DNA of 41,722 nt from M3 sp964637445 (lineage in GTDB: Bacteria > Bacteroidota > Bacteroidia > Bacteroidales > Muribaculaceae), in contig CAZWWS010000017.1 of the NCBI GenBank assembly GCA_964637445.1, forward strand, positions 1-41,722, given 5' to 3'. The translations under genes and the position numbers were made by a program. Below the pieces are notes generated by a model. That model did no database searches. It was not told where the DNA came from and saw only the letters and a program-made list of their open reading frames with translations. Position 1 is the stretch's first letter. The number at the start of each line of letters is the position of its first letter. Positions 7,148-16,797 of this stretch are shown piece after piece.

Positions 7148-9583
7148 TTATCGAATATTTGCAATACTAATAATATCTGCAAAAACTCCGGCAGCAGTAA
7201 CTTCGGCGCCGGCACCATATCCTTTAATTACCATTGGGTATTCTTTATACCTTTCGGTTGTAATTAATATTACATTATTGCTCCCTTCGAGTGAATAGAA
7301 CGGATGACCGGATTGAACTTTTTGCAGACCAACTTCCGCACCGCCGGCTTCTAATTTTGCAACAAAGCGAAAATGCTCACCATTGTCAGAAGCGGCTTTG
7401 CGCATAGCCTCAAAGTCGGCATCAATATCGGTGATATTATTCCAAAAGTCATCAATTGACCCTTCAAAATACTTTTCAGGGATAAAAAGATTTTTCACGA
7501 CGTCATCTTGTTCGACTTCATATCCCGCTTCACGAGCCAAAATTACCAATTTTCTCACCACATCTTTACCGCTTAAATCTATGCGTGGATCAGGCTCACT
7601 ATATCCTGCTTCTTTAGCCATTTTTATGGCTTTGCTGATAGGAACATCTTCACTAATCACATTGAATATATAGTTTAACGTTCCAGATACAACGGCTTCT
7701 ATTTTAAGTATTTTATCGCCTGAATTAATCAGATTGTTTATCGTGTTGATAATAGGAAGTCCGGCACCTACATTAGTTTCAAACAAGAACTTCACGTCTT
7801 TCTTCCTCGCAATCTGCTTTAGACGAGCATAATTAGAATATTCCGAAGATGCTGCTATCTTATTGGCTGCTACAACACTAATATTGTGCATCAACAAATC
7901 GTCATATAATGCCGCGATGTGAGGGCTCGCTGTACAATCGACAAAAACCGAATTGAAAATATTCATTTTTATTATCTCGTCACGAATATTATCCGGAGTT
8001 GCTTCGATAGTAGCATCGGTTAAACGTTGGCTATAATTCCTAATATCAATACCTTCTCTGTCAAATAAACATTTATGAGAATTTGATATACCCACGACAC
8101 GCAGAGAGAGAGCTTTATTCTTTAGAAGATTATCTTGTTGCTTGCATATCTGTTCAAGCAAATTGCGCCCCACATTGCCTACACCAACAATAAACAAATT
8201 TAAAACCTGAGTGTCAGAGAGAAAAAAAGAATCGTGAATAACATTTAGAGCCTTTCGTAGGTTTTTGTAATCGATAACAAATGAAATATTTGTTTCAGAC
8301 GCTCCTTGTGCGCAAGCTATTACATTAATACCATTTCGCCCTAATGTATTGAACAATTTTCCTGCAATACCGGTACTATGTTTCATATTCTCACCCACTA
8401 TAGCCACAGTAGCTAAGTTTGGTTCGGCTTTAATTTCACTGATTTCACCCGAAACTAATTCTGCAGCAAATTCTTCACTAAGAACTTGTACTGCTAAATC
8501 AGCGTCACAATTTTTCACAGCAAATGATGTGTTATTTTCACTTGCCGCCTGCGACACAAGGAATACACTGACACCATTTTTAGCCAATGCATTAAATATA
8601 CGAGAATTGATGCCGATAACACCTACCATGCCCAAACCTGTTACGGTGATAAGGCAAGTGTCATTTATTGATGATATACCTTTAATTGCTTTCCCTTCTG
8701 CTGATGGGCGTTGCTCTGAAATGCAAGTCCCCGGAGCTTGAGGATTAAATGTATTTTTTATTTTGATGGGAATATTCTTGTGAAAAACCGGATATATAGT
8801 AGGAGGATATATTACTTTTGCACCGAAATTACACAACTCCATTGCTTCTACAAACGATAGATGCTCTATGACATAAGTATTGTTTATGACACGAGGGTCA
8901 GCAGTCATAAACCCATCTACGTCAGTCCATATTTCAAGCACTGATGCATCCAATGACGCCGCCAATATCGCAGCAGTATAGTCACTACCACCACGACCCA
9001 AATTTGTTATGTCGCCATCTGCATTTGAGGCGATGAATCCCGGGACTAATGCAACCTTAAAATTGACATTATCAAACGTATCGTGAATTAGTTTTTGTGT
9101 AGCCTCATTATCTAATACATGCTTACCGAATTGTCGCTCTGTTTTAATAAAATTGCGCGAATCAAAATGCTGCGCATCATTAATTACACGACTTATAATT
9201 ACAGATGAAATCCGCTCGCCATAGCTAACTATAATGTCCAATGTTCGATCAGATAGATCTTTAATCAGATTGACGCCTCTATAGATGTTCCCTAATTCCT
9301 CCAACAAAGGATCAACAATTGAGCAAACATCTAATTTTTTATTAGAGGGAACAATCCCGTCAATGACGCTTTGGTGGCGTTCTACTATGCGAGCATAGGC
9401 TTCAAGATAACCAATATCGCCCCTTGCAGCGAGATGAGCGGTATTTATCAACTGGTCGGTAATTCCTCCGAGCGCTGATACTACAACTATCACCGGCTCA
9501 GTGCATTGTTCGACTATGGCCTTTACATTTTTAAGACTATCAATTGTACCAACTGATGTACCGCCAAACTTAAGTACTTTCAT
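7148..9583 (-). CDS. thrA: Bifunctional aspartokinase / homoserine dehydrogenase
   Basis: The protein carries out the first and third steps from aspartate to homoserine. The aspartokinase domain begins at once with KFGGTSVGT (from residue 4) and includes NLGRGGSDYTAAILA. Two ACT-like regulatory segments follow (GLGMVGVIGINSRIF and VGENMKHSTGIAGKLF). The homoserine dehydrogenase part opens with the Rossmann motif GVGNVG (467-472) and ends with VIKGYGAGAEVTAAGVFAD. I chose the ATG at 9583 (811 residues). An in-frame ATG at 9625 would add a 14-residue extension that is not typical. It is first in the threonine operon. Feedback control by threonine through the ACT domains is likely from the family. 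Confidence 0.96.
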   Translation of the reverse strand: MKVLKFGGTSVGTIDSLKNVKAIVEQCTEPVIVVVSALGGITDQLINTAHLAARGDIGYLEAYARIVERHQSVIDGIVPSNKKLDVCSIVDPLLEELGNIYRGVNLIKDLSDRTLDIIVSYGERISSVIISRVINDAQHFDSRNFIKTERQFGKHVLDNEATQKLIHDTFDNVNFKVALVPGFIASNADGDITNLGRGGSDYTAAILAASLDASVLEIWTDVDGFMTADPRVINNTYVIEHLSFVEAMELCNFGAKVIYPPTIYPVFHKNIPIKIKNTFNPQAPGTCISEQRPSAEGKAIKGISSINDTCLITVTGLGMVGVIGINSRIFNALAKNGVSVFLVSQAASENNTSFAVKNCDADLAVQVLSEEFAAELVSGEISEIKAEPNLATVAIVGENMKHSTGIAGKLFNTLGRNGINVIACAQGASETNISFVIDYKNLRKALNVIHDSFFLSDTQVLNLFIVGVGNVGRNLLEQICKQQDNLLKNKALSLRVVGISNSHKCLFDREGIDIRNYSQRLTDATIEATPDNIRDEIIKMNIFNSVFVDCTASPHIAALYDDLLMHNISVVAANKIAASSEYSNYARLKQIARKKDVKFLFETNVGAGLPIINTINNLINSGDKILKIEAVVSGTLNYIFNVISEDVPISKAIKMAKEAGYSEPDPRIDLSGKDVVRKLVILAREAGYEVEQDDVVKNLFIPEKYFEGSIDDFWNNITDIDADFEAMRKAASDNGEHFRFVAKLEAGGAEVGLQKVQSGHPFYSLEGSNNVILITTERYKEYPMVIKGYGAGAEVTAAGVFADIISIANIR

Positions 9584-9644
9584 TACTTCTATATTACTTT
9601 TTTTAATTAACGTATAAACGGACATACGCTTTATTTTATATGCA

Positions 9645-9652
9645 CAAAGATA
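9645..9652 (-). promoter_or_regulatory. Predicted -7 element of the thr operon promoter
   Basis: TATCTTTG on the minus strand matches TAnnTTTG exactly. No good -33 TTTG is seen at 19-21 bases, only a T-rich run. Expected initiation near 9638 leaves about 55 bases of leader before the ATG at 9583. No leader peptide rich in threonine is present. Confidence 0.5.
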
Positions 9653-9692
9653 CGATAATTGGATGGATTGAAAAAATTACAAGCACACAAAA

Positions 9693-12515
9693 TCATAATT
9701 GTAATTCATCCTTTATAAAACTTGAGGTCGGAGATCCACTTTCGACTATTTCTTCAGGAGTTCCGGTCGCTATAATTTGTCCTCCGTTTTTGCCGCCCTC
9801 TGGGCCCATATCGATTACATAATCAGCACATTTGATTACATCCAAGTTATGCTCAATAACAAGAACGGTATTACCCTTATCCACCAATCTGTTTAACACG
9901 GCCAAAAGCACTTTTATGTCTTCGAAGTGAAGTCCTGTTGTCGGTTCATCAAGAATAAACAGAGTTTTACCGGTGTCACGTTTAGAAAGTTCAGTGGCAA
10001 GTTTCACTCGTTGATTTTCCCCACCGGAAAGGGTACTTGACGGCTGTCCGAGTTTAATATATCCCAAACCAATGTCTTGGAGTACTTTTATTTTGTTCAA
10101 AATGGTTGGCGTGGCTGCGAAAAATTCTACAGCTTGATTTATTGTCATATCCAAAACATCCGCTATAGATTTTCCTTTAAATCGCACCTCAAGAGTCTCT
10201 CGATTATAGCGTTTACCTCCACAAACTTCACACGGCACAAGTACATCCGGAAGAAAATTCATTTCAATAGTCTTGTAGCCATTTCCGCTACACGCTTCAC
10301 AACGTCCACCGGCTACATTAAAAGAGAATCTACCGGGTTTATATCCCCTTATCTTAGCTTCGGGGAGTGCAACAAATAGGTTTCTAATATCAGAAAACAC
10401 TCCGGTATAAGTTGCCGGATTGGACCGTGGAGAACGCCCCAACGGAGATTGATCCACTGTAACCACCTTGTCAATATTCTCAATACCGATAATATTTTTA
10501 TATGGTAATGGTTCTTGACTCGATCTATAAAATTTTTGACTTAAAATAGGCTGCAATGTCCCATTAACAAGACTCGATTTCCCACTACCTGACACTCCGG
10601 CGACACAAATAAATTTACCTAACGGCAAATCAAGAGTGACGTTTCTCAAATTATTTCCGATACAGCCCTCAATTTTTATGACTTTCCCATTGCCGGCGCG
10701 CCGTTGTTGCGGTATCGGTATTGATAAGTGACCATTCAGATAACCCGATGTCAGAGTTTGTGTTTTAAGCATCTCTTTAGGAGTCCCATAGAATACTACC
10801 TCTCCTCCTTTGCGTCCTGCTTTTGGACCAATATCAACGATATAATCAGCCTCAAGCATCATATCTTTATCATGCTCTACCACTATAACCGAATTACCTA
10901 CATCCCTCAATCGTTTCAGAGAATCAATAAGACGCTTATTGTCGCGTTGATGTAAACCGATACTTGGCTCATCGAGAATATACATTACATTGACAAGTTC
11001 TGATCCTAATTGGGTTGCCAATCGTATTCGTTGACTTTCTCCTCCCGACAATGTCGCAGAATTTCTATTGAGAGACAAATAGTCCAACCCGACATCTATC
11101 AAAAAGCGTAGACGAGTACGTATTTCTTTCAGAATTTCATTGGCAATTATTGCCTGAGAAGGTGATAGTAAATTTTCGGCATCAATAACCCATTTGTATA
11201 GCTCGGAAATATCAAGTGCAGCAAGTTGTGCAATATTTTTATCTCCGATGAAAAAATGTAACGCTTCACGATTCAATCGCTGACCTTGACATTCGGGACA
11301 TACTGCTCGCGAAAAAAATTGTCCGCTCCATTTTTGTGCTGCCGAAGACGCATCTTCGGTTTGTTGGAGTTCGATATACTTGATTATCCCTTCATACGTC
11401 AAAAAATAATTAGACGTACTCATAGTTTCGGTTTTAACCGCAATGCGCTCGGTCGTACCATTTAATATATCGCTAATCGCTTCTTCCGATAAGTCGCGTA
11501 TAGGTGTTTTTATTGTATAACCATATTTTTCACAGATAGCTGAAATCTGCCAAAATATCATTGAGTTTTTATACTTGCCGAGTGCCACGATACCGCCTTC
11601 ATGTATTGACAATGAATCGTCGGGGATGAGTTTGTTGCGGTCAACAATATTGACATAACCCAATCCTTTACAACATTGGCATGCGCCTTGCGGTGAGTTA
11701 AATGAAAAATTATGAGGAGCCGGTTCTCTATAAGATATTCCACTAATCGGATCCATCAACATTTGACTGTAATGACCGATTGAGTCGGCTTCTACATCAT
11801 ATATCATAAGTTGCTTGTCTCCTTGCTTTAGAGCCGCATTCACCGAATCACGCAATCGTTCGGCATCTTTACTTGAAACTTTCAACTTATCGATGACCAA
11901 TTCTATTGAATGATTTTTGTATCGATCGAGTTTCATACCAAATGTTATTTCGCGAATCTCACCATCTACGCGAACATTCAGATAACCTTTTTTACGTTGT
12001 GTTTCAAATAGTTCCTTATAATGTCCTTTACGATTTTTAATTAATGGAGCAAGAATATTGATTTTACGACCATCATAGCGCTCAAGTATAAGGTTTATGA
12101 TACGCTCTTCAGTATACTTAATCATTGGTTCTCCCGAGATATAACTCCGGGCAGTGCCTACTCTTGCAAATAGTAAACGCAAGAAGTCGTATATTTCGGT
12201 AGTTGTGCCGATTGTGCTTCGCGGATTTCGATTGATAGTCTTTTGCTCTATTGCAATCACCGGACTTAATCCCGAAATATTATCTACGTCAGGACGCTCT
12301 AAAGCTCCAAGCATATTGCGAGCATAGGAAGAAAACGTCTCAATATAGCGTCGCTGTCCTTCGGCATAAATTGTATCAAACGCCAACGATGACTTGCCGC
12401 TTCCGCTAAGTCCTGTTATTACTGTCAATTTATTGTGAGGGATAGATACGTCAATGTTTTTGAGATTATTGACTCTTGCTCCATAGACCGATAGACTATC
12501 AATAAACTTACCCAT
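9693..12515 (-). CDS. uvrA: Excinuclease ABC subunit A
   Basis: UvrA recognises damaged DNA with UvrB in nucleotide excision repair. The 940-residue product has both ABC ATPase modules. Walker A motifs are GLSGSGKSS near the N-terminus and GVSGSGKSS in the second half. Signature motifs are LSGGESQRIRLATQL and LSGGENQRVKLATEL. The C-terminal zinc module is intact (C739, C742, C762, C765). The first zinc site keeps only its second pair (C279, C282); the expected first CxxC reads DPISG. The start MGKFIDSLSVYGARVNNLKN is typical. It begins 14 bases after the lytic transglycosylase stop, so it is probably the third gene of that operon. Confidence 0.96.
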   Translation of the reverse strand: MGKFIDSLSVYGARVNNLKNIDVSIPHNKLTVITGLSGSGKSSLAFDTIYAEGQRRYIETFSSYARNMLGALERPDVDNISGLSPVIAIEQKTINRNPRSTIGTTTEIYDFLRLLFARVGTARSYISGEPMIKYTEERIINLILERYDGRKINILAPLIKNRKGHYKELFETQRKKGYLNVRVDGEIREITFGMKLDRYKNHSIELVIDKLKVSSKDAERLRDSVNAALKQGDKQLMIYDVEADSIGHYSQMLMDPISGISYREPAPHNFSFNSPQGACQCCKGLGYVNIVDRNKLIPDDSLSIHEGGIVALGKYKNSMIFWQISAICEKYGYTIKTPIRDLSEEAISDILNGTTERIAVKTETMSTSNYFLTYEGIIKYIELQQTEDASSAAQKWSGQFFSRAVCPECQGQRLNREALHFFIGDKNIAQLAALDISELYKWVIDAENLLSPSQAIIANEILKEIRTRLRFLIDVGLDYLSLNRNSATLSGGESQRIRLATQLGSELVNVMYILDEPSIGLHQRDNKRLIDSLKRLRDVGNSVIVVEHDKDMMLEADYIVDIGPKAGRKGGEVVFYGTPKEMLKTQTLTSGYLNGHLSIPIPQQRRAGNGKVIKIEGCIGNNLRNVTLDLPLGKFICVAGVSGSGKSSLVNGTLQPILSQKFYRSSQEPLPYKNIIGIENIDKVVTVDQSPLGRSPRSNPATYTGVFSDIRNLFVALPEAKIRGYKPGRFSFNVAGGRCEACSGNGYKTIEMNFLPDVLVPCEVCGGKRYNRETLEVRFKGKSIADVLDMTINQAVEFFAATPTILNKIKVLQDIGLGYIKLGQPSSTLSGGENQRVKLATELSKRDTGKTLFILDEPTTGLHFEDIKVLLAVLNRLVDKGNTVLVIEHNLDVIKCADYVIDMGPEGGKNGGQIIATGTPEEIVESGSPTSSFIKDELQL

Positions 12516-12529
12516 ACAACGAGACGGTA

Positions 12530-13483
12530 TTAATCAATTACCCAATTGGGATTATATATTGTTTTATTTTGCTTCGAGCGATATAGACTTTTTTGTTTCG
12601 GAATTTTTACGATGTATGTCTTACCTTGTTTATTCGTAAGTTTTTTTGCTCTAATCCATGGATTGTGCTCTTTTAATTGTGCAAATGTGATACCATGTGA
12701 TTTTGCCCAAGTCGGCCAATCTTCTATCGTTTCACTTATAGGTTCTTCCGTATATTCTGTTGGTTGATACAACTGGTCTTTTGTTAATCGGAAACCATAT
12801 TCTGTAGGATTTTCCATGACTATTTTCATTGCCAACAATCTGAACATATATCGAGACGTTTCATCGACCAAATATAAGTCATATGCACTATTGGCGAGTT
12901 GAGATTCTAATTCGGTGGTTATTCGAGCCATTCCTCCATTATATGATGCAGCAACCGATTCCCAATTCCCATATTTTGCATACGCTTTTTTTAGATATTT
13001 ACATGCCGCTATTGTTGCTTTTTCAACATTGTAACGTTCATCTACTTCATCGTTTACTTCCAGTCCATATTGTTTTGCCGTAGAGGAAATAAATTGCCAC
13101 AAACCTGCGGCTTTTGCAGCTGAATAAGCCCGAATATTGAGTGTACTCTCAATACATGCTAAATAAATCATGTCAGCAGGAACACCATTTTTCTTTAGAA
13201 TTGGAGCAAGAATTGGAAAATACTTATTGGCTCGTTTTATGACAAGCAATGTATTTCCATGAGTGTATGCCATAGATGTTAGTTCGCGATCGAGTAGCTC
13301 ATACATATCTACACGATCGAAATCAATCTTTTGTCCGGCAAATTCCATAGATTGAGGGATTGCCGGATTTTCAACACGAGAGAATAATACACTTTTCGAT
13401 TTTACAGTCGCATCTGCATTTAAGAATGACGCTCCAACAATTGCCGCAACAATCATGGAGCGAGTTATATCATTTAATTTCAT
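12530..13483 (-). CDS. Lytic transglycosylase (SLT domain), exported
   Basis: The product cleaves peptidoglycan glycan strands to anhydromuropeptides. An N-terminal signal-like hydrophobic segment (residues 9-23) precedes an SLT domain of about residues 85-215. The catalytic glutamate is E112 in LACIESTLN, followed by AAGLWQFISSTAKQYGL and the family motif VAASYNGG. The C-terminal 70 residues contain a segment (KSHGITFAQLKEHNPWI, then GKTYIVKIPK) reminiscent of a degenerate LysM repeat, as in MltD-type enzymes. Its ATG overlaps the stop of the upstream CHU_C gene by 4 bases, so the two are translationally coupled. Confidence 0.92.
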   Translation of the reverse strand: MKLNDITRSMIVAAIVGASFLNADATVKSKSVLFSRVENPAIPQSMEFAGQKIDFDRVDMYELLDRELTSMAYTHGNTLLVIKRANKYFPILAPILKKNGVPADMIYLACIESTLNIRAYSAAKAAGLWQFISSTAKQYGLEVNDEVDERYNVEKATIAACKYLKKAYAKYGNWESVAASYNGGMARITTELESQLANSAYDLYLVDETSRYMFRLLAMKIVMENPTEYGFRLTKDQLYQPTEYTEEPISETIEDWPTWAKSHGITFAQLKEHNPWIRAKKLTNKQGKTYIVKIPKQKSLYRSKQNKTIYNPNWVID

Positions 13484-14817
13484 TCAATTTCCGGATTGGT
13501 AGTGGCACCATTAAGCGTTCCACTATAGTTTATAATATTAATATCTCCTTTGAGATCGTAGTTTTTTCCGTCTGCTCCGCGAGCCTTAATAACATAATAG
13601 TAGACTCCGGCAGGCACAAGCTTGCCGCCATGACGACCATCCCATCCTTGAGATGGATCCGTAAACTCGGCGACTTTGATACCCCACCTATTGAAAATAT
13701 GGCATTCGAACGACACAATTGACTTGTAGCTCACCTTCCAATTGTCATTGACTCCCTCTGTCGCACCGGGAGAGAACGCATTGGGACACTCCAATCGAGA
13801 TTCGCCGATTGAGATTTCATAAGTTTCACTGAAATAGTCGCATGTTCCGGCATCATTGCTTGCCATAAAACGCATGTAGAATGTTCCGTATTCCTCAAAC
13901 GTATATGTCGTTTCAAGTTCATTAAATCGCATTATGATATTCTCAAACTCAGCATCCTCTGCCATTTGCCATTCACGATAAATCGCAGCATCTGTCACTG
14001 ACGCCTTAAATGTAATCTCAATCGGAGCCGAGCCCCCAAGCGTTGCGCCATCTTCTTTTTGCTCATTGTCATTATCGCGCTCCGTCTGAGTTGCTGACGT
14101 CTCTGCTGCAACTGCTATAGTAGAGTATATCGCAGAATTCACCGACTCAGCCTCGCCCCAATGGCGCAAAAAGCGATCGCCTGACAGCACGAAGTCGGTA
14201 TCACATAGTGGCGCTGACGTATAGATTATCTCGGGTAAATACGTGTATGACTCCGTAGCCTCAGCTTGCACATAATTCTCTGCCGTATCATCCCATTGCA
14301 GGGTAGAGTACTGGAGAGTGAGTTCTCTATCTAATTCCATCTGACGACCATTGATTGTGTAATACACAATTTTATCTCCTTGTCCATCAGCAATTAGAGC
14401 CGTCATCGAGCAATCTTGTTCGGGAGAAATCGATAGAGATCGCAAATCAAGATAGTGGGAAGCATAGTCTACAATCCAAAAGTATGTACGTTTAGTTCCT
14501 TCCTCCACGATATATCCCATGTCGCCTTCTACATTGGATAATGTATAAACGCCATTACTATAAGCTATATTAGCTATCTGCTCTGCGTAAGCTCCGCCAA
14601 GATTACTAAATCGATACCATGTTACACCTTCCGACGATGATGCTTTATAATTAATGGAAACGCCGTTTGTATCATAGAGAACATAGATGTTATTAAGTCC
14701 TGTCGAAGATTGTGGTTGTAAAGCAATTACATCACGACTATTGCCCGAAAATGATATTTGGGCAACAGCAGCGCTGAATGTGAACAACATAGCTACAGAT
14801 ATAAACGTCTTCTTCAT
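13480..14817 (-). CDS. Secreted surface protein with CHU_C (gliding-motility type) C-terminal domain
   Basis: The 445-residue protein has a clean signal peptide (MKKTFISVAMLFTFSAAVAQ), a beta-rich body, and an acidic low-complexity linker at roughly residues 238-258. The last 100 residues begin at ECPNAFSPGATEGVNDNW and contain HIFNRWGIKV, QGWDGRHGG and PAGVYYYVIKA. This is the CHU_C / gliding-motility-associated domain, one class of type IX secretion signal in Bacteroidetes. The function of the body is unknown. Expression is coupled to the lytic transglycosylase by a 4-base overlap. A surface or cell-wall role is plausible. Whether a type IX secretion system is present cannot be seen here. 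Confidence 0.85.
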   Translation of the reverse strand: MKKTFISVAMLFTFSAAVAQISFSGNSRDVIALQPQSSTGLNNIYVLYDTNGVSINYKASSSEGVTWYRFSNLGGAYAEQIANIAYSNGVYTLSNVEGDMGYIVEEGTKRTYFWIVDYASHYLDLRSLSISPEQDCSMTALIADGQGDKIVYYTINGRQMELDRELTLQYSTLQWDDTAENYVQAEATESYTYLPEIIYTSAPLCDTDFVLSGDRFLRHWGEAESVNSAIYSTIAVAAETSATQTERDNDNEQKEDGATLGGSAPIEITFKASVTDAAIYREWQMAEDAEFENIIMRFNELETTYTFEEYGTFYMRFMASNDAGTCDYFSETYEISIGESRLECPNAFSPGATEGVNDNWKVSYKSIVSFECHIFNRWGIKVAEFTDPSQGWDGRHGGKLVPAGVYYYVIKARGADGKNYDLKGDINIINYSGTLNGATTNPEIE

Positions 14818-14838
14818 CTTGATTCAATAAATAATTTA

Positions 14839-14846
14839 CAAATATA
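14839..14846 (-). promoter_or_regulatory. Predicted -7 element upstream of the CHU_C operon
   Basis: TATATTTG on the minus strand matches TAnnTTTG and is placed for initiation about 15 bases before the ATG at 14817. The -33 region is only T-rich. Between here and 14979 I see no further element. Confidence 0.4.
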
Positions 14847-14979
14847 CGCAAAGACAAGCGAAGAAAAAACATCTTTACTTTATTTTTTTTGCTATACACT
14901 CACTATATCTCCAAACAACAGAAATCGTCCCATCAAACCCATTTCCAATAATATATCATAGGTAAGGTAGGGGAGATGC

Positions 14980-16038
14980 TTATATTTCCACAATATTACT
15001 TATATTGCATTTATCAAGAGTTATAATACCTGTAGCCCATGTCATCCCAACGCCAAAGGCACTAAGTAACAATTTCTTTGGTTCTGAAAATTGATCTTTT
15101 AACTCACTTACAATAGTGAGAGGCACTGAAACTGATGATACATTGCCATATTTAGCTATTGTTGATGGAATCTTCGCCGGATCTAATTTCATCTTTTTAG
15201 CTATGTACGTATTTATAAAATTATTGGCTTGGTGAAAAATATAATAATCGAAATCACTGATAGATGTCGTAGTTGCATTAAGTAATGATTTTATATCTTT
15301 CGGAATTTCTTTTATTACAAAGTTGAATACATCTGTACCATTCATATAGCCTTGTTCATCACTGCGAATATTACCATACTCATCCACTACTTTTTCAGTT
15401 ATGGTTTCTAATGAACTCGGATATCTGTAACCGCCACCTCTTATTTTTATTAATTCACTTCTACTACCATCAGAGTTAAGAGAAAAATGACTTTGCCCAA
15501 AGCGTTTATCTCGCTCTATTAAAGCAGCGACTCCACCATCACCAAAAAGGAATGCACTTCTACGATCTTTTGGTGAGTACACTTTAGAACGAGTTTCTCC
15601 ATCGAGGATTAATATTTTGCGCAAATTGTCCGATTGTAGAAACGAATAGGCAATTGTGAGTCCGTAAATGAAAGCTGAGCACCCTAATGAAACGTCAAAT
15701 GCTACACACGATTGTGGCAAATTCAGCCGATGTTGAAGCAGTACCGATGTTGCAGGCATTCTATAATCGGGTGTTTGAGATATAAAGATAAGCATATCTA
15801 TTTCGTCCCGATTTATATTATTATCGGCAAATAATTGTTCGGCAGCTGCATAGCATAAATCAGACGCGCAGGTATGTTCATCGACAAATCTCCGTTCATA
15901 GATACCTATTTTATCTACAACTTTTTTCACCTCCTCCTTCGGGAAGTAAGAGGTGCATTCGTAGTTGTTGATGACCTTTTTGGGGAGTGCCGCAGATAAT
16001 GCTGTGATTCCGACCGAATTAAAAGTTAATAGTGACAT
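14980..16038 (-). CDS. 3-oxoacyl-ACP synthase III family protein (KASIII), second copy
   Basis: KASIII enzymes condense an acyl thioester with malonyl-ACP. The Cys-His-Asn triad is complete: C120 in DVSLGCSAFIYGL, H269 in YIFHQANNF and N299 in KYGNVSSVS (numbered from the ATG at 16038, 352 residues). The open frame extends to 16089, but the ATG at 16038 lies 2 bases after the SDR stop and gives a normal N-terminus (MSLLTFNSVGITALSAALPK). It is last in an operon with a PglC-like transferase, a NeuD-like acyltransferase, an ACP, another KASIII and an SDR. That points to a dedicated short acyl chain rather than bulk fatty acid synthesis. The acyl substrate is not readable from sequence. Confidence 0.9.
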   Translation of the reverse strand: MSLLTFNSVGITALSAALPKKVINNYECTSYFPKEEVKKVVDKIGIYERRFVDEHTCASDLCYAAAEQLFADNNINRDEIDMLIFISQTPDYRMPATSVLLQHRLNLPQSCVAFDVSLGCSAFIYGLTIAYSFLQSDNLRKILILDGETRSKVYSPKDRRSAFLFGDGGVAALIERDKRFGQSHFSLNSDGSRSELIKIRGGGYRYPSSLETITEKVVDEYGNIRSDEQGYMNGTDVFNFVIKEIPKDIKSLLNATTTSISDFDYYIFHQANNFINTYIAKKMKLDPAKIPSTIAKYGNVSSVSVPLTIVSELKDQFSEPKKLLLSAFGVGMTWATGIITLDKCNISNIVEI

Positions 16039-16040
16039 TG

Positions 16041-16796
16041 CTATATTGTTATGCCGCCATCGATTACTATATCTTGTCCGGTCATCCATGAAGACGCATC
16101 CGACAACAAAAATATTGCTGAATATGCTATTTCTTCGGGCTTACCATAACGCTTCAGCGGATACCTATTCATATCTGCTTGTAGCTGTTCTTCAGTGATA
16201 GTTCCGTGGTGAATAAGTGGAGTTTCTACCATACCCGGACAAATGCAATTCACACGAATCTGACGAGTCGCAAATTCTTTCGCACACGACTTCATCATTG
16301 AGCGTAATGCTGCTTTTGAAGCTCCATATATGCTATGCCCATATGCGAATTCGTAATTTCCACCAATAGATGCTATCGAAACAACTGATGCCTGTTTATT
16401 TAGAATTTTCTTTTTGAATACAATACGAAGCAATTCTGTTTGAGTGAAGAAATTAGTTTCAAATATCTTTTTCATTTTCTCAATCGTCGAAAATGAAACC
16501 GGAATAGCTATCCCAATTCCCGCCGAAAGTACAATCCCATCTAATTTTGGCAATTGGGAGATTAGGCGAACCAACTCGTCTTGTATACAAAGATCGGCTA
16601 TTATTCTCTGATGAGATAAATTGCTATGCTCAAGAGCCTCAAATGTATCCTGCAATCGTTCTTCGTTTCGACCCGTAATGATCACATTTGCCCCCATTCG
16701 AGAACATTCTATCGCAATAGCTCTACCAATTCCGGATGATGCTCCGGTTATTAGGATAGTTTTATCTTTGAGCGTAAATGGATTATAGTTTCCCAT
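16041..16796 (-). CDS. Short-chain dehydrogenase/reductase, FabG-like
   Basis: A 251-residue classical SDR with the NAD(P)-binding motif TGASSGIG (17-24), SAGIG in place of the usual NAG-type motif near residue 91, active-site S143 (VSIASIGG), Y157 and K161 (SIYGASKAA), and the C-terminal TGQDIVIDGG. Placed between two KASIII genes and near an ACP, its likely reaction is reduction of 3-oxoacyl-ACP to 3-hydroxyacyl-ACP with NADPH. It starts 1 base after the stop of the first KASIII gene. Sugar oxidoreductase activity is an alternative, because SDRs also occur in polysaccharide loci. Confidence 0.9.
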   Translation of the reverse strand: MGNYNPFTLKDKTILITGASSGIGRAIAIECSRMGANVIITGRNEERLQDTFEALEHSNLSHQRIIADLCIQDELVRLISQLPKLDGIVLSAGIGIAIPVSFSTIEKMKKIFETNFFTQTELLRIVFKKKILNKQASVVSIASIGGNYEFAYGHSIYGASKAALRSMMKSCAKEFATRQIRVNCICPGMVETPLIHHGTITEEQLQADMNRYPLKRYGKPEEIAYSAIFLLSDASSWMTGQDIVIDGGITI

Positions 16797-16797
16797 A

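Noticed and set aside
9584..9692. Threonine attenuator or T-box upstream of thrA
   Set aside because: No run of threonine or isoleucine codons, no T-box bulge motif and no terminator hairpin in the short leader.
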